Positions 26,102 to 35,292 of a DNA stretch of 64,000 nucleotides are shown piece by piece. The first letter of the stretch is position 1. Every line of letters begins with the position of its first letter. Made by a program: the position numbers and the translations under genes. The stretch covers positions 1-64,000 of the forward strand of contig CAZASG010000013.1 of assembly GCA_964487745.1 (NCBI GenBank), given 5' to 3'. The notes beneath the pieces were generated by a model. That model ran no database searches. It worked only from the letters and a program-made list of their open reading frames with translations, and was not told where the DNA came from. Source of the stretch: Desulfolinea sp964487745 (GTDB lineage: Bacteria > Chloroflexota > Anaerolineae > Anaerolineales > Villigracilaceae).

Positions 26102-26830
26102 ATGCTTGTAACTCGTTCAAAGTCCATCGTCGAGCAAGTGAATGAAATTCTTCGAGAAAGAATCGATGATGCGACTTATAAACCGGGCGCACGCTTACCC
26201 TCAGAAAGTGAATTGGCAGAAGAATTTGGGGTTAGTCGAGCTACCGTACGCACGGTTTTGGCAAAATTATCTGTAGAAGGGCTGATTTTGCGCCGCCAGG
26301 GCGATGGCACCTATGTCAACGAGCGAATACAGGATGTGAACACACATCTTGGAGGTTTATGGGATTTTTCCCGTCTCATTGAAACAAGCGGTTATGCCGC
26401 ATCTATCGAAGCCTTATCGTTAGAACTAACAGAAGCAACCGAAGAAGAAGCACGCGCTTTGGCAATTGTCACCGGCGAAAAACTTCTATCCATGCAACGT
26501 TTGTTTTTTGCCGATCAGACTCCCGTCATTTTAGCCCACAATCTAATCCCGCAGAAATTTCTTTCGACTCCTATCGAAGAAATTGACGGGAATTTGCATA
26601 TTCGTGGTATTTTGAAGAAATATTGCGAAAAGGAAATTGCTTTTGCTGTCACCGAAATTTGCTCAGCGTCTGGAGATGATGCCGTAAAGACCCTCCATTT
26701 AGAAAATAATACCCATCTTCTAAATTTGAGAATGTCTTTTTACAGCAAAGATAATCATCCCCTCGCGCTGGGAAATAGTTATTTCGATGACAGCAAATTA
26801 CGCCTGCGCCTGGTACAAGCGTGGAACTAG
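26102..26830 (+). CDS. GntR-family transcriptional regulator (HutC/UTRA type)
   Basis: A 242-residue regulator with a winged-helix domain (RLPSESELAEEFGVSRATVR, about 30-49; RRQGDGTYV wing) and a UTRA effector domain (about 80-240). It is divergent from the xanthine dehydrogenase gene and about 110 nt upstream of the second BMP importer, so it likely controls one or both. It is related to, but clearly distinct from, the GntR inside the purine operon; the recognition helices share SRAT. Which of the two binds the GTCAGAC sites cannot be decided from sequence. Confidence 0.9.
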   Translation: MLVTRSKSIVEQVNEILRERIDDATYKPGARLPSESELAEEFGVSRATVRTVLAKLSVEGLILRRQGDGTYVNERIQDVNTHLGGLWDFSRLIETSGYAASIEALSLELTEATEEEARALAIVTGEKLLSMQRLFFADQTPVILAHNLIPQKFLSTPIEEIDGNLHIRGILKKYCEKEIAFAVTEICSASGDDAVKTLHLENNTHLLNLRMSFYSKDNHPLALGNSYFDDSKLRLRLVQAWN

Positions 26831-26939
26831 CATCAAAACGCCATATAGTTTAAACTTGGGCAGGTACGTTGATAGAAGACGGAAAGATTGTCTTTTTGTA
26901 GGATAGAAGAACGATATTCGGAGGAGGAGCCATCTGACT

Positions 26940-28076
26940 ATGCGATCTCGACTGAACTCTTTACTCGATGCGCTTTTACCAGTTTTCGCAACCTTGGCAG
27001 CACTTGGGGTGGGAACGATCTTGTTGCTCATCCTGCGCGTCAATCCGCTAGAGGCTTACGGTGCTCTCTGGGAAGGCGCATTCGGTAGCACAAACGCCAT
27101 TGCTGAAACACTGGTCAAAGCCACACCGCTCTTGCTCGTTGGCTTGGGCATCTGTATTGCCTTTCGCGCGAACGTGATTAACATCGGCGGCGAAGGCCAA
27201 ATGATCATTGGCGGCATCCTTGCCACACAAGTTGGGCTAACCTTTACTGATCTACCCGGGTGGCTGGTCATTATCATGGCCATTTTCGCAGGGTTTCTCG
27301 GTGGCGCTATTTGGGGTGGCATTCCCGGTTTTCTGAAAGCCTATTTCCGTGTCAATGAAATTCTCAGCACGGTAATGATGAATGCCATCGCCGTCCAGAT
27401 AATGAACTACCTTCTGCGCGGACCGATGATCGACCCCGCGCAATTGGAAAAAGCCTCCAAAATTCCCCAAACAGCTCGCTTGCTGGATGCCTTCCGGTTG
27501 CCACGCCTCGTCCCAACCCGTTTACACATCGGTTTCCTGATCGCCCTGATTTTGGCAATCCTTGTATATCTCCTTCTCTGGCGGACAACTTTAGGATATC
27601 GCATCCGCGCAGTGGGACAAAACCCGCACGCATCCCGTTATGGCGGCATCCAGGTTCGTCGACGTATCGTGACAGCCCTGCTTCTAAGTGGTGCCTTTGC
27701 CGGATTAGCTGGCGCCATCCAGGTTTACGGCGTTAACTATCGCATGATCACAGATGGCTCTGCATCCGGCTTCACGGGTGCTGCCGGCTTCAATGGCATC
27801 GTGGCAGCTCTCTTCGGTCAACTCCATCCCATCGGTACAATTCCTGCTTCAGTCTTCTTCGGCGCTTTGCTCGTCGGCGCAAATAAGATGCAGCGTGCTG
27901 TTCAAATCCCATCCGCTCTAATTACCGTGATCAATGGCTTAGTGGTTGTCTTCGTTGTCGCCAGTGCGAAATGGCGAAAAGACCTGCAAAAACAACGCAT
28001 TGCAGAAGCCCGACAGGAAGAAAAAAATCCACCGCTTGATCTCCTACTAGAAGACAAGAAGGAGGATGAATCATGA
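26940..28076 (+). CDS. ABC importer permease (second nucleoside-type system, first subunit)
   Basis: A 378-residue BPD_transp_2 permease, paralogous to the one at 17.3 kb: KATPLLLVGLGICIAFR, NIGGEGQMIIGGI (about 76-88) and the loop VGQNPHASRYGGIQV correspond segment by segment. About nine hydrophobic helices, with a hydrophilic charged C-terminal tail. GGAGGAGG at 26921-26928 is the ribosome site. It overlaps the next permease gene by 4 nt. In this second system the permease genes precede the binding protein and ATPase, the reverse of the first system. Confidence 0.92.
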   Translation: MRSRLNSLLDALLPVFATLAALGVGTILLLILRVNPLEAYGALWEGAFGSTNAIAETLVKATPLLLVGLGICIAFRANVINIGGEGQMIIGGILATQVGLTFTDLPGWLVIIMAIFAGFLGGAIWGGIPGFLKAYFRVNEILSTVMMNAIAVQIMNYLLRGPMIDPAQLEKASKIPQTARLLDAFRLPRLVPTRLHIGFLIALILAILVYLLLWRTTLGYRIRAVGQNPHASRYGGIQVRRRIVTALLLSGAFAGLAGAIQVYGVNYRMITDGSASGFTGAAGFNGIVAALFGQLHPIGTIPASVFFGALLVGANKMQRAVQIPSALITVINGLVVVFVVASAKWRKDLQKQRIAEARQEEKNPPLDLLLEDKKEDES

Positions 28077-29005
28077 CCGAGCTACTTTCTGCGGAAGTCA
28101 TTATTGCCATCCTGACATCGGGCATCCGCCTGGCTACTCCCTATTTATATGCTGCTATCGGCGAGACTTTTAGTCAACGCAGTGGTGTGCTCAACCTCGG
28201 TGTGGAAGGGCAGATGCTACTTGGCGCATTTGTTTCCTTTTACGCTGTCTTTAGAACCGAAAACCTCTGGCTGGGGCTTTTGGTCGCCATGCTCGTTGGC
28301 GCTCTAATGGGACTGGCGATGGCTTTTGTCACCGTCAATCTGCACGCAGCACAAGGTATTAGCGGGATCGGTTTTTATCTCTTTGGTTTGGGCATGAGTG
28401 AACTGCTCTTCAAAATGCTGCTCGGCACCGTCGAGACTGTCAGTGGCTTCGCTGTTGTGCCTGTTCCCTTGCTAAGCAATATCCCTGTTATCGGCGATAT
28501 TTTCTTCAAACAAAATATCCTCGTTTATTTTGCCTTTTTGCTTGTCCCTCTGGCTTGGTTCATTTTAAACAAGACCACGCTGGGTTTGAAAATCCGCTCA
28601 GTGGGCGAAAATCCCGAAGCCGCTGACACAGTCGGTGTTAGCGTGGCACGCGTCCGCTATTTCACCATTATTTTAGGCGGAACCCTCTCCGGGGTCGCGG
28701 GCGCATCGATGTCCATCGCCCTTCTCAATGTTTTCCAGCAGAACATGACGAGTGGTCTTGGCTTCATTGCCGTTGCTCTTGTCTACTTCGGCGCATGGAA
28801 ACCCTGGGGCGTCTTGGGCGGTGCACTGCTTTTTAGTATGGTTCAGGCCATTCAGTTGCGCATGCAAATCATCGACAGTATCACCATCTCCCCCGATCTT
28901 GCTGTTATGTTGCCCTATATCCTGACCATTATCGTTCTGGTTGCCAGTGTTTCACGGGTACGTTCCCCTTCGGCGCTGACAAAACCGTTTGATCGTGGCG
29001 ATTAA
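28073..29005 (+). CDS. ABC importer permease (second nucleoside-type system, second subunit)
   Basis: A 310-residue YufQ-type permease with the hallmark FSQRSGVLNLGVEGQMLLGA (about 29-48) and coupling loop VGENPEAADTVGVSV. It forms the membrane heterodimer with the preceding subunit, to which it is coupled by an ATGA overlap. About nine hydrophobic segments; normal family length. A short stem-loop follows before the lipoprotein gene. Confidence 0.92.
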   Translation: MTELLSAEVIIAILTSGIRLATPYLYAAIGETFSQRSGVLNLGVEGQMLLGAFVSFYAVFRTENLWLGLLVAMLVGALMGLAMAFVTVNLHAAQGISGIGFYLFGLGMSELLFKMLLGTVETVSGFAVVPVPLLSNIPVIGDIFFKQNILVYFAFLLVPLAWFILNKTTLGLKIRSVGENPEAADTVGVSVARVRYFTIILGGTLSGVAGASMSIALLNVFQQNMTSGLGFIAVALVYFGAWKPWGVLGGALLFSMVQAIQLRMQIIDSITISPDLAVMLPYILTIIVLVASVSRVRSPSALTKPFDRGD

Positions 29006-29010
29006 TTTAG

Positions 29011-29040
29011 TAAAATCCACCAACCAATTATGGTGGTTTA
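29011..29040 (+). other. Short stem-loop between permease and lipoprotein genes
   Basis: CCACC (29017-29021) pairs with GGTGG (29032-29036), extended by TAAA/TTTA across a 2-nt bulge. Lacking a good T-run, it is more likely a processing or attenuation point than a full stop. Confidence 0.45.
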
Positions 29041-29082
29041 CTCAAAATTCATTTCATTCAACCATTAGATAAGGAGAAGAAA

Positions 29083-30129
29083 ATGAAAAAGAATTTGCTT
29101 GTTGTTTTGGTGTTAGCGTTCGCTTTGGTCTTGAGCGCTTGTGGCAGTGCCCCTGCTGCTGAAGCACCTGCGGAAGAAGCTCCCGCAGAAGAAATGCCTG
29201 CTGAAGAAATGGCAGACCCCTTCAGAGTTGCGATCATTATGCCCAGCTCCATCACCGACCTGGCTTTCAGCCAGAGCATGTTCGATGCTCTTCTGGCTGT
29301 TCAGGAAGAAATGGGCGGCGAAGAAGCTATGGAAATCGCATACTCTGAAGGTATGTTCGTTGTAGATGATGCCGCAGCAGCCATCCGCGACTATGCTTCC
29401 GAAGGCTACGATCTCGTGATCGCTCACGGTTCGCAGTACGGCTCCTCCCTTCAGGAAATCGCTCCTGACTTCCCCACCACGGCTTTCGCTCATGGCACCA
29501 CCCTTGAAACTTTTGTAGACGAAGGCATCAACAATATCTTCGCTTATGAAGCTGATGCCCATGAAGGTGGTTTCGTGAATGGCGTAATGGCTGCTAACCT
29601 GACCGAATCCGGTGTTATCGGCGTTGTAGGCCCCATCGAAGCCGGTGATGCTGCACTTTATGTTATCGGTTTTGAAGCCGGTGTTGCTTCCGTCAACCCT
29701 GATGCAACCGTCAACATTAACTGGATCGGCTCCTTCTCGGATGTCGCCCTCGCTGCTGAAGCTGCCAACACGCACGTTTCCGCTGGCGCAGACGTAATGA
29801 CCGGTACCGCCCAGATGGTTGTTGGTGCAATTGGTGTTGCTGAAGAAAATGGCGCACTCTGGTTCGGCACTCAGGCCAGCCAGGCCTCCATTGCTGAAGG
29901 CACCGTTGTTGCCAGCCAGATCTATGACTGGACCGTTGTTCTTGATGAGATTATCGCTAATATTGACAATGGCGTATATGGTGGCGAAGCTTACACCATC
30001 ACCCTCGCCAATGGCGGTCTCTTGATGGACTACAACGCTGGCTACGATCTTGCCGACGATGTTAAAGCCGCCGGTGATGCAGCAGCCGCTGGCATCATTG
30101 ATGGCTCCATCGAAATCCCTGTAGAGTAA
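29083..30129 (+). CDS. BMP-family substrate-binding lipoprotein (second system)
   Basis: A 348-residue lipoprotein with a Lys-rich signal peptide, lipobox LSAC (Cys about 20), an Ala/Glu/Pro/Met spacer (about 25-44) and a BMP domain starting FRVAIIMPSSITDLAFSQSM. It differs markedly from the first BMP protein and is about 70 residues shorter, so the two importers probably have different ligands. AAGGAG precedes ATG 29083. A nucleoside or nucleobase ligand is inferred from family and from the adjacent xanthine dehydrogenase. Confidence 0.88.
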   Translation: MKKNLLVVLVLAFALVLSACGSAPAAEAPAEEAPAEEMPAEEMADPFRVAIIMPSSITDLAFSQSMFDALLAVQEEMGGEEAMEIAYSEGMFVVDDAAAAIRDYASEGYDLVIAHGSQYGSSLQEIAPDFPTTAFAHGTTLETFVDEGINNIFAYEADAHEGGFVNGVMAANLTESGVIGVVGPIEAGDAALYVIGFEAGVASVNPDATVNINWIGSFSDVALAAEAANTHVSAGADVMTGTAQMVVGAIGVAEENGALWFGTQASQASIAEGTVVASQIYDWTVVLDEIIANIDNGVYGGEAYTITLANGGLLMDYNAGYDLADDVKAAGDAAAAGIIDGSIEIPVE

Positions 30130-30142
30130 TCTAGTTTTTCGA

Positions 30143-30170
30143 GTGTAGGCAGGCTTCTGCCTGCCTACAC
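30143..30170 (+). terminator. Hairpin after the second BMP lipoprotein gene
   Basis: Perfect 11-bp stem GTGTAGGCAGG / CCTGCCTACAC with a 6-nt loop and trailing TTCTTTC. Probably reduces read-through into the ATPase gene. Confidence 0.8.
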
Positions 30171-30214
30171 TTCTTTCAAAAAAGCATGAACTTTTTCGCG
30201 TTTTTTTGAAAGAA
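30171..30214 (+). repeat. Second inverted repeat directly behind the terminator hairpin
   Basis: TTCTTTCAAAAAA (30171-30183) pairs with TTTTTTTGAAAGAA (30201-30214), enclosing 17 nt. It follows the 30143-30170 hairpin without a gap and ends shortly before the ATPase ribosome site (AAAGGAC, 30233-30239). Confidence 0.6.
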
Positions 30215-30245
30215 GAAGAGAAGAAATCAATCAAAGGACAAAGTG

Positions 30246-31796
30246 ATGAGCGATAACAAACTCCCCTCTGGCCATACCCGCATCGACAACCTGGAAATGC
30301 GCAATATCACCAAGCGCTTTCCTGGCGTACTCGCTAATGCTAACGTTGATTTTGACGTTAAAGCAGGTGAAGTTCACGCACTTTTGGGTGAAAACGGTGC
30401 AGGCAAAAGCACGCTAATGAAGGTTCTTTATGGTTTATACGGGCAAGATGAAGGTGAGATTTACCTAAACGGGAAATCCATCAGCATTAGCTCCCCCACC
30501 GATGCTATTAATCATGGCATCGGTATGATCCACCAACACTTCATGCTCGTTGAAACCCTCACTGTTGCCGAAAACGTCGCCTTGGGGATGCCCTCCACGC
30601 GCGGGTTTATGACCGATCTCGACCGTGTCTCTGAGCGTATCCTTGAGTTGGGTAAGATCTACGGTCTCGAAATTGACCCCAGCGCCTATATCTGGCAGCT
30701 TTCTGTTGGGCAACAGCAGCGTGTGGAGATCATCAAAGCACTTTATCGCGGAGCAGCTCTGCTCATTCTTGATGAGCCGACTGCCGTATTAACTCCCCAG
30801 GAAGTGAAGGAATTCTTCGTTATCATGCGCCAAATGGTTGCGGATGGGCATGGATTGATCTTCATCTCACATAAACTTCACGAGATCATGGATATTTGTG
30901 ATCGCGTCACTGTCTTACGTGATGGACACAAGATCGGGACCAAGATCATCGCCGATATCACCAAATCTGAACTCGCAAACTGGATGGTCGGGCGTGAAGT
31001 CAGTATGACCCGTGAACTCGAAGAGATCCCGCTGGGGCCAGCACGTCTGCAACTCAAGGATGTAACCTGCAAAAGTGACCGCGGAACGCCCGCGCTACGT
31101 AACGTCTCACTGGATGTCTATTCGGGCGAGATTTTAGGGGTAGCAGGTATTTCTGGTAACGGTCAGCGAGAGTTAGCGGAAGCAATTACCGGTTTGCGCG
31201 AGGTCACGGGCGGCACCGTGCTTCTCGAGGGGCAGGATGTCACCAACTTCCGTCCAGGCATTCTTACAGATCGTATGCTTTCCTATATCCCTGAAGAGCG
31301 TATGAAAGACGGCATGATCAAGGATTTCACCATCTCCGAGAACATGATCTTGCGCGAGCATCATAAAAGCCCCTTTGCTGAAAAAGGTTTTCTGATGCTC
31401 AAAACCATTGCTAAACACAGCGACAATCTGATCGATCGCTTCCGCGTAAAAACCCCTTCCCGCGAGACCAAAGCAGGCAGCCTTTCCGGCGGAAATATCC
31501 AGAAAGTGGTTTTAGCACGAGAGATCTCTCGCCAACCACGTGTGCTGGTCGCCGCCCAACCTACACGCGGGCTGGATGTTGGCGCAACTGAATATGTTCA
31601 CGCACAGCTCATTGAGCAACGTCGAAACGGCACAGCGATTATGATGATCTCGGAAGACCTTGATGAAGTGATGGCGGTCTCAGATCGTATCGCCGTCATC
31701 TGCGAAGGTGAGATCATGGGCATCGTTCCTCGTGACGAAGCCACCCCCGAAAAACTCGGTTTGATGATGGCAGGTGTTGTCCCCGAAGAAGCCTAG
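30246..31796 (+). CDS. Nucleoside/sugar-type ABC importer ATPase (second system, tandem NBDs)
   Basis: A 516-residue paralogue of the ATPase at 15.8 kb: first NBD with GENGAGKST, LSVGQQQRVE and ILDEPTA; second with the degenerate loop GISGNGQRE, LSGGNIQKV and QPTRGLDVG. The frame opens with GTG at 30243, but AAAGGAC spacing favours ATG 30246. It completes the second importer operon (permease, permease, BMP protein, ATPase). Confidence 0.93.
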   Translation: MSDNKLPSGHTRIDNLEMRNITKRFPGVLANANVDFDVKAGEVHALLGENGAGKSTLMKVLYGLYGQDEGEIYLNGKSISISSPTDAINHGIGMIHQHFMLVETLTVAENVALGMPSTRGFMTDLDRVSERILELGKIYGLEIDPSAYIWQLSVGQQQRVEIIKALYRGAALLILDEPTAVLTPQEVKEFFVIMRQMVADGHGLIFISHKLHEIMDICDRVTVLRDGHKIGTKIIADITKSELANWMVGREVSMTRELEEIPLGPARLQLKDVTCKSDRGTPALRNVSLDVYSGEILGVAGISGNGQRELAEAITGLREVTGGTVLLEGQDVTNFRPGILTDRMLSYIPEERMKDGMIKDFTISENMILREHHKSPFAEKGFLMLKTIAKHSDNLIDRFRVKTPSRETKAGSLSGGNIQKVVLAREISRQPRVLVAAQPTRGLDVGATEYVHAQLIEQRRNGTAIMMISEDLDEVMAVSDRIAVICEGEIMGIVPRDEATPEKLGLMMAGVVPEEA

Positions 31797-31816
31797 ATCA
31801 TATTACAAGAAAAGCA

Positions 31817-31892
31817 AAACTCGGTTTTTTGGAGTAAACTTGGTGAGCGTCCCTCCTAGATGCAATCAAGCACTCTGAAAGCCGAGTTTTTT
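31817..31892 (+). terminator. Long hairpin with large loop ending in a T-run
   Basis: AAAACTCGG (31817-31825) pairs with CCGAGTTTT (31882-31890) and the pairing continues imperfectly inward; a T-run follows. It works as a terminator for the importer operon. The remaining part of the 200-nt gap up to 31997 shows no gene. Confidence 0.65.
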
Positions 31893-31997
31893 GTTTCGCT
31901 AAATTAAACACAACCATAAAACCTTCTGAACAACTTCTGAATACTTTTTCTCTATATTTTGGATATAGAAAAAATCAGCAGACAGACAGGAAAACTA

Positions 31998-32936
31998 ATG
32001 ACCAAAAAAATCACTCACTCAGTTGTTGCCCCGATCTATAACGAAATAGAAATCGTCGATGAATTTTGCAAACGTGTAGCGGATGTGATGGGCTCCACAG
32101 GCGAGACATGGGAACTTGTTCTCGTCGATGACGGCTCAACCGACGGCTCAACCGAACGCATATTGGAACTTGCTTCCGCTAATAAAAACATCCGCCCGGT
32201 GATCTTCGCTCGGAACTTCGGGCACCAGATCGCGATCACCGCTGGCTGGGATTACGCTCGTGGAGAAACTGTCACCATCATCGACGCTGATCTGCAAGAT
32301 CCTCCCGAAGTTATTCTCGACCTGATTGAAAAATGGAAAGAGGGTTACGAAGTGGTCTATGCCGTGCGTGCGGAACGTGAAGGAGAAAGCTGGTTCAAAC
32401 TCGCAACAGCTTCTCTTTTCTACCGTCTGATCTATAGCATCACCGACGTGGAAATCCCTCTTGATACAGGTGATTTCCGTCTGATGGATCGCAAGGTGGT
32501 CAATGTACTAAAAACCATGTCAGAACGCCATCGCTTCCCACGCGGAATGTCTGCCTGGGTTGGTTTCAGACAGATTGGTGTGGAGTATAAACGCGCAGCC
32601 CGCTTTGCTGGCGAAACTAAATACCCCTTTAGAAAGATGTTCAAGCTCGCTCTAAACGCGATCACGAGCTTCTCCTATTTCCCTTTGCAAGTTGCCAGTT
32701 ATTTCGGATTCGCATCCGCAGGGCTCGCGATCGTTGCCATTCCCGTAGTCGCGGTCATGCGTATGACAGGCTCACATTTCTTCGAGGGGCAAGCCACCAC
32801 ACTGATCTCGGTGCTTTTCCTCGGTGGAGTACAACTGATCTCGCTGGGCATTCTGGGCGAATATATTGGCCGCCTCTACGATGAAGCCAAGGGACGTCCG
32901 CTTTATATCGTCAGCCGTGCCCCAGAAGAAGAGTAA
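31998..32936 (+). CDS. Family 2 glycosyltransferase with C-terminal membrane anchor (DPM1/GtrB-like)
   Basis: A 312-residue enzyme transferring a sugar from a nucleotide donor to polyprenyl phosphate at the cytoplasmic membrane face. The GT-A domain has VAPIYNE, LVDDGSTDGS (about 36-45) and the metal-binding DADLQDPPE (about 82-90); two C-terminal helices (about 220-245 and 255-280) match GtrB/DPM1-like proteins. The frame opens with TTG at 31959, but ATG 31998 after CAGGAAAA is the natural start and fits family length. Which sugar is used is unknown. It could provide lipid-linked donor for the GT-C-like proteins at 10.6-14.2 kb. Confidence 0.88.
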   Translation: MTKKITHSVVAPIYNEIEIVDEFCKRVADVMGSTGETWELVLVDDGSTDGSTERILELASANKNIRPVIFARNFGHQIAITAGWDYARGETVTIIDADLQDPPEVILDLIEKWKEGYEVVYAVRAEREGESWFKLATASLFYRLIYSITDVEIPLDTGDFRLMDRKVVNVLKTMSERHRFPRGMSAWVGFRQIGVEYKRAARFAGETKYPFRKMFKLALNAITSFSYFPLQVASYFGFASAGLAIVAIPVVAVMRMTGSHFFEGQATTLISVLFLGGVQLISLGILGEYIGRLYDEAKGRPLYIVSRAPEEE

Positions 32937-32980
32937 ACCGCCAGGAAAACTTTCTAAAACTTCATCAGCATAACCCTAAA

Positions 32981-33005
32981 TCAAGCCGCCTCTTTGGCGG
33001 CTTGA
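32981..33005 (+). terminator. Hairpin after the GT2 gene
   Basis: Perfect 10-bp stem TCAAGCCGCC / GGCGGCTTGA with a TCTTT loop. No clean T-run follows, so termination is likely but not certain. Confidence 0.65.
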
Positions 33006-33062
33006 GCACTTGTTCAAGTTCTTTATAAAGTCGTAGAAAAACTAGTATTTTAGAGGTATGAA

Positions 33063-33749
33063 ATGAAAAGAAAAACTATCGTCCTTCTTGCTATTTTGTC
33101 GTTATTATCAGGAACCATCGCCTGTTCTTATATCGCAAACGTCACTTCCCCACTGGAAGAAGCAACACCAGCGCCGAACACAACACCGGAAACTCTTTTT
33201 GAAGAAAAAGAGTTCACAGAAACAGGTTGTTTTTACGATAGTTCAACAGATGAGATTCAATATTTTGTTGAAGAGGGCGCTTTCCACATTGATGTCCTTG
33301 TCCCAGAATGGTATGCGCTCTCCCCCTGTCTAGGTAAAGATGATTTTACTGATTTCATCCTCGAAGTAGACGCCACACAAGTAGCCGGTCCCGATCACAA
33401 TCTTTATGGCATTATGCTGCGTTATAACGATAGCGCACGTGAATATTACTACTTCGCTATCTCAGGCGATGGAAATTACACATTGGTATTCGATAACCTC
33501 GATGCACAGGAGCCAACGACAAAACTCATCCACTGGACACCCTCTTCTGCGATAAAAACGGGAGCCAGTACCAATCACATCAAAATCGTAGCAGTTGGAA
33601 ACACTTTCGAACTATATGTCAATGACCAGCTTCTCGATACTATTCACGATGAACGTATTTCCAGTGGCACGGTCGGCTTTGTGGTAGCTACATCTGAAGA
33701 AGGTGGCGCTCATATAAAATTTGACAACATCATGGTCACTGCACCATAA
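33063..33749 (+). CDS. Lipoprotein with concanavalin-like (LamG/DUF1080-type) domain
   Basis: A 228-residue exported lipoprotein of unknown role. The signal peptide ends in a lipobox-like GTIAC (Cys about 21), a Pro/Thr/Glu linker follows to about 45, and the rest is a beta-rich domain: DFILEVDATQVAG, YGIMLRYNDSAREYYYFAIS and VGNTFELYVNDQLLDTI fit the concanavalin-like fold seen in 3-keto-disaccharide-hydrolase-like or LamG domains. No catalytic residues can be assigned. It forms its own unit, ended by a terminator. Confidence 0.7.
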   Translation: MKRKTIVLLAILSLLSGTIACSYIANVTSPLEEATPAPNTTPETLFEEKEFTETGCFYDSSTDEIQYFVEEGAFHIDVLVPEWYALSPCLGKDDFTDFILEVDATQVAGPDHNLYGIMLRYNDSAREYYYFAISGDGNYTLVFDNLDAQEPTTKLIHWTPSSAIKTGASTNHIKIVAVGNTFELYVNDQLLDTIHDERISSGTVGFVVATSEEGGAHIKFDNIMVTAP

Positions 33750-33780
33750 TATGTAGCTTCGTCATACAACTTGGAATTCA

Positions 33781-33820
33781 AAAGGCAGTTTTTGATGCTC
33801 TCATCAGAAACTGCCTTTTT
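33781..33820 (+). terminator. Rho-independent terminator before the MATE gene
   Basis: AAAGGCAGTTT pairs with AAACTGCCTTT, with an inner GATG/CATC extension, followed by a T-run that leads straight into the TAGGAG ribosome site of the next gene at 33830. Any transcript for the MATE gene must start upstream and read through, or start within a very short stretch. Confidence 0.85.
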
Positions 33821-33829
33821 TAGGAGAAC

Positions 33830-35197
33830 ATGAACCTTTCATTCTTTCGTGATACGGATTTCATCCGCAAAATGCTCAGCTTGGCAATTCCAGTTGCCTT
33901 CCAACAATTTATCACTGCCGGGCTAAATATGGTCGACGTGCTCATGGTTGGTCAGCTGGGCGAGGCCTCTATTGCCGCCCTTGGCTTGGCAAACCAGATA
34001 TTCTTTTTGTATATCCTCTTTCTTTTTGGTGTCACTAGCGGAATGGCGATCTTCACCGCCCAATTCTGGGGAAAAGGAGATGAAGAAAGTATTCATAAAG
34101 TAACGGGCATCAGCTTGAGCGTTGCCTTACTCGTTGGCGTACTTTTTACTTCAGCGGCTACATTGATCCCGGAAACAATCTTGCGGTTTTACACAGAAGA
34201 TCAAGAGGTCATCGCACTCTCAAGCGGATATCTAAGGATTGTCGGGATATCCTATCTCTTCACCGCCATTGTGACATCCTACTACGCAGTTTTACGCAGC
34301 ATCACGCGCGTAAAACTGACCGTCGTTGTCAGCGTAGTTGCCTTGATTCTGAAATCCATTCTCAGTTATATGCTGATCTTTGGGGTCGGCGGCCTGCCCG
34401 CCCTCGGCGTGCGCGGCGCCGCAATCGCGACTGCATTCGGCTGGGTTCTGCAATTTATCTTGATCCTGATTTTGGTCTATACCCTTAAAACACCCCTAGC
34501 AGTGAATCCGCTAAACTTCTTCCGATTCAAACGCGCTTTCCTTTTCCGGGTTTTAGGAACAGCCATGCCCGCAGCAGTCAACGAAGTCTTCTGGTCAGTA
34601 GGGATCACGGTTTATAACGCTGTCTATGCTCGTATTAGCACAGGCGCAATAGCAGCCGTCCAGATCAATGCGACGATCGAAGAAATTTCTTTCGTTCTCC
34701 TCATCGGCTTGGGTAATGCCTGTGCGATCATGATCGGGAATGAGATCGGGGCAGGGAAAAAAGAACGTGCCTTTGAATATAGCCGTCGTTTCCTGATCAT
34801 CGTAGTATTTCTCGCTCTGATCTCTGGGGTGATCGTTTTGCTTATCCGTGAACCTATAGTCGGACTATATAAAATATCCCCAGAAGTAGCAGAAAGTGCA
34901 AAAAGGCTAATGACGATTTTTTCCTTTACAGTCTGGTTGCGTTCGATCAATTTTGTCTTATTCATCGGTGCCCTCCGCGCAGGTGGGGATACGCGCTTTG
35001 CCATGTATATGGAGATCTTTTCCATTTGGTTGATCGGTGTTCCGGCAGCATTGATCGGCGGTTTTGTACTCCGCCTCCCTGTGGAGGGTGTTTATCTCAT
35101 GGTACTTAGTGAAGAGCTTGTAAAGGTCATCATTATCTTTCGACGTTATCTCTCCCGCAAATGGGTCCACGATCTCGTCAGCGTCCCAGCTCATTAG
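33830..35197 (+). CDS. MATE-family efflux transporter
   Basis: A 455-residue polytopic protein with the twelve-helix MATE arrangement in two similar halves. Landmarks: IPVAFQQFITAGLNMVDVLM (about 18-37), the GVTSGMAIFTAQFWGKGD stretch in the first half, and AMPAAVNEVFWSVGITVYNA with GLGNACAIMIGNEIGAG in the second. It exports cationic drugs or metabolites in exchange for sodium or protons; the substrate is unknown. TAGGAG lies directly after the preceding terminator. Confidence 0.93.
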   Translation: MNLSFFRDTDFIRKMLSLAIPVAFQQFITAGLNMVDVLMVGQLGEASIAALGLANQIFFLYILFLFGVTSGMAIFTAQFWGKGDEESIHKVTGISLSVALLVGVLFTSAATLIPETILRFYTEDQEVIALSSGYLRIVGISYLFTAIVTSYYAVLRSITRVKLTVVVSVVALILKSILSYMLIFGVGGLPALGVRGAAIATAFGWVLQFILILILVYTLKTPLAVNPLNFFRFKRAFLFRVLGTAMPAAVNEVFWSVGITVYNAVYARISTGAIAAVQINATIEEISFVLLIGLGNACAIMIGNEIGAGKKERAFEYSRRFLIIVVFLALISGVIVLLIREPIVGLYKISPEVAESAKRLMTIFSFTVWLRSINFVLFIGALRAGGDTRFAMYMEIFSIWLIGVPAALIGGFVLRLPVEGVYLMVLSEELVKVIIIFRRYLSRKWVHDLVSVPAH

Positions 35198-35205
35198 GCA
35201 GATAA

Positions 35206-35238
35206 AGTCCTCGTCTTTAATGGTAAAAGACGAGGACT
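35206..35238. terminator. Terminator after the MATE gene
   Basis: Perfect 13-bp inverted repeat AGTCCTCGTCTTT / AAAGACGAGGACT with a 7-nt loop and A/T-rich flanks, between convergent genes. Confidence 0.85.
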
Positions 35239-35292
35239 ATTTGATGCTTCTAAACGGGAGCAAGCTTAAACTGGCGAGCGCTGCGGTCTCTT

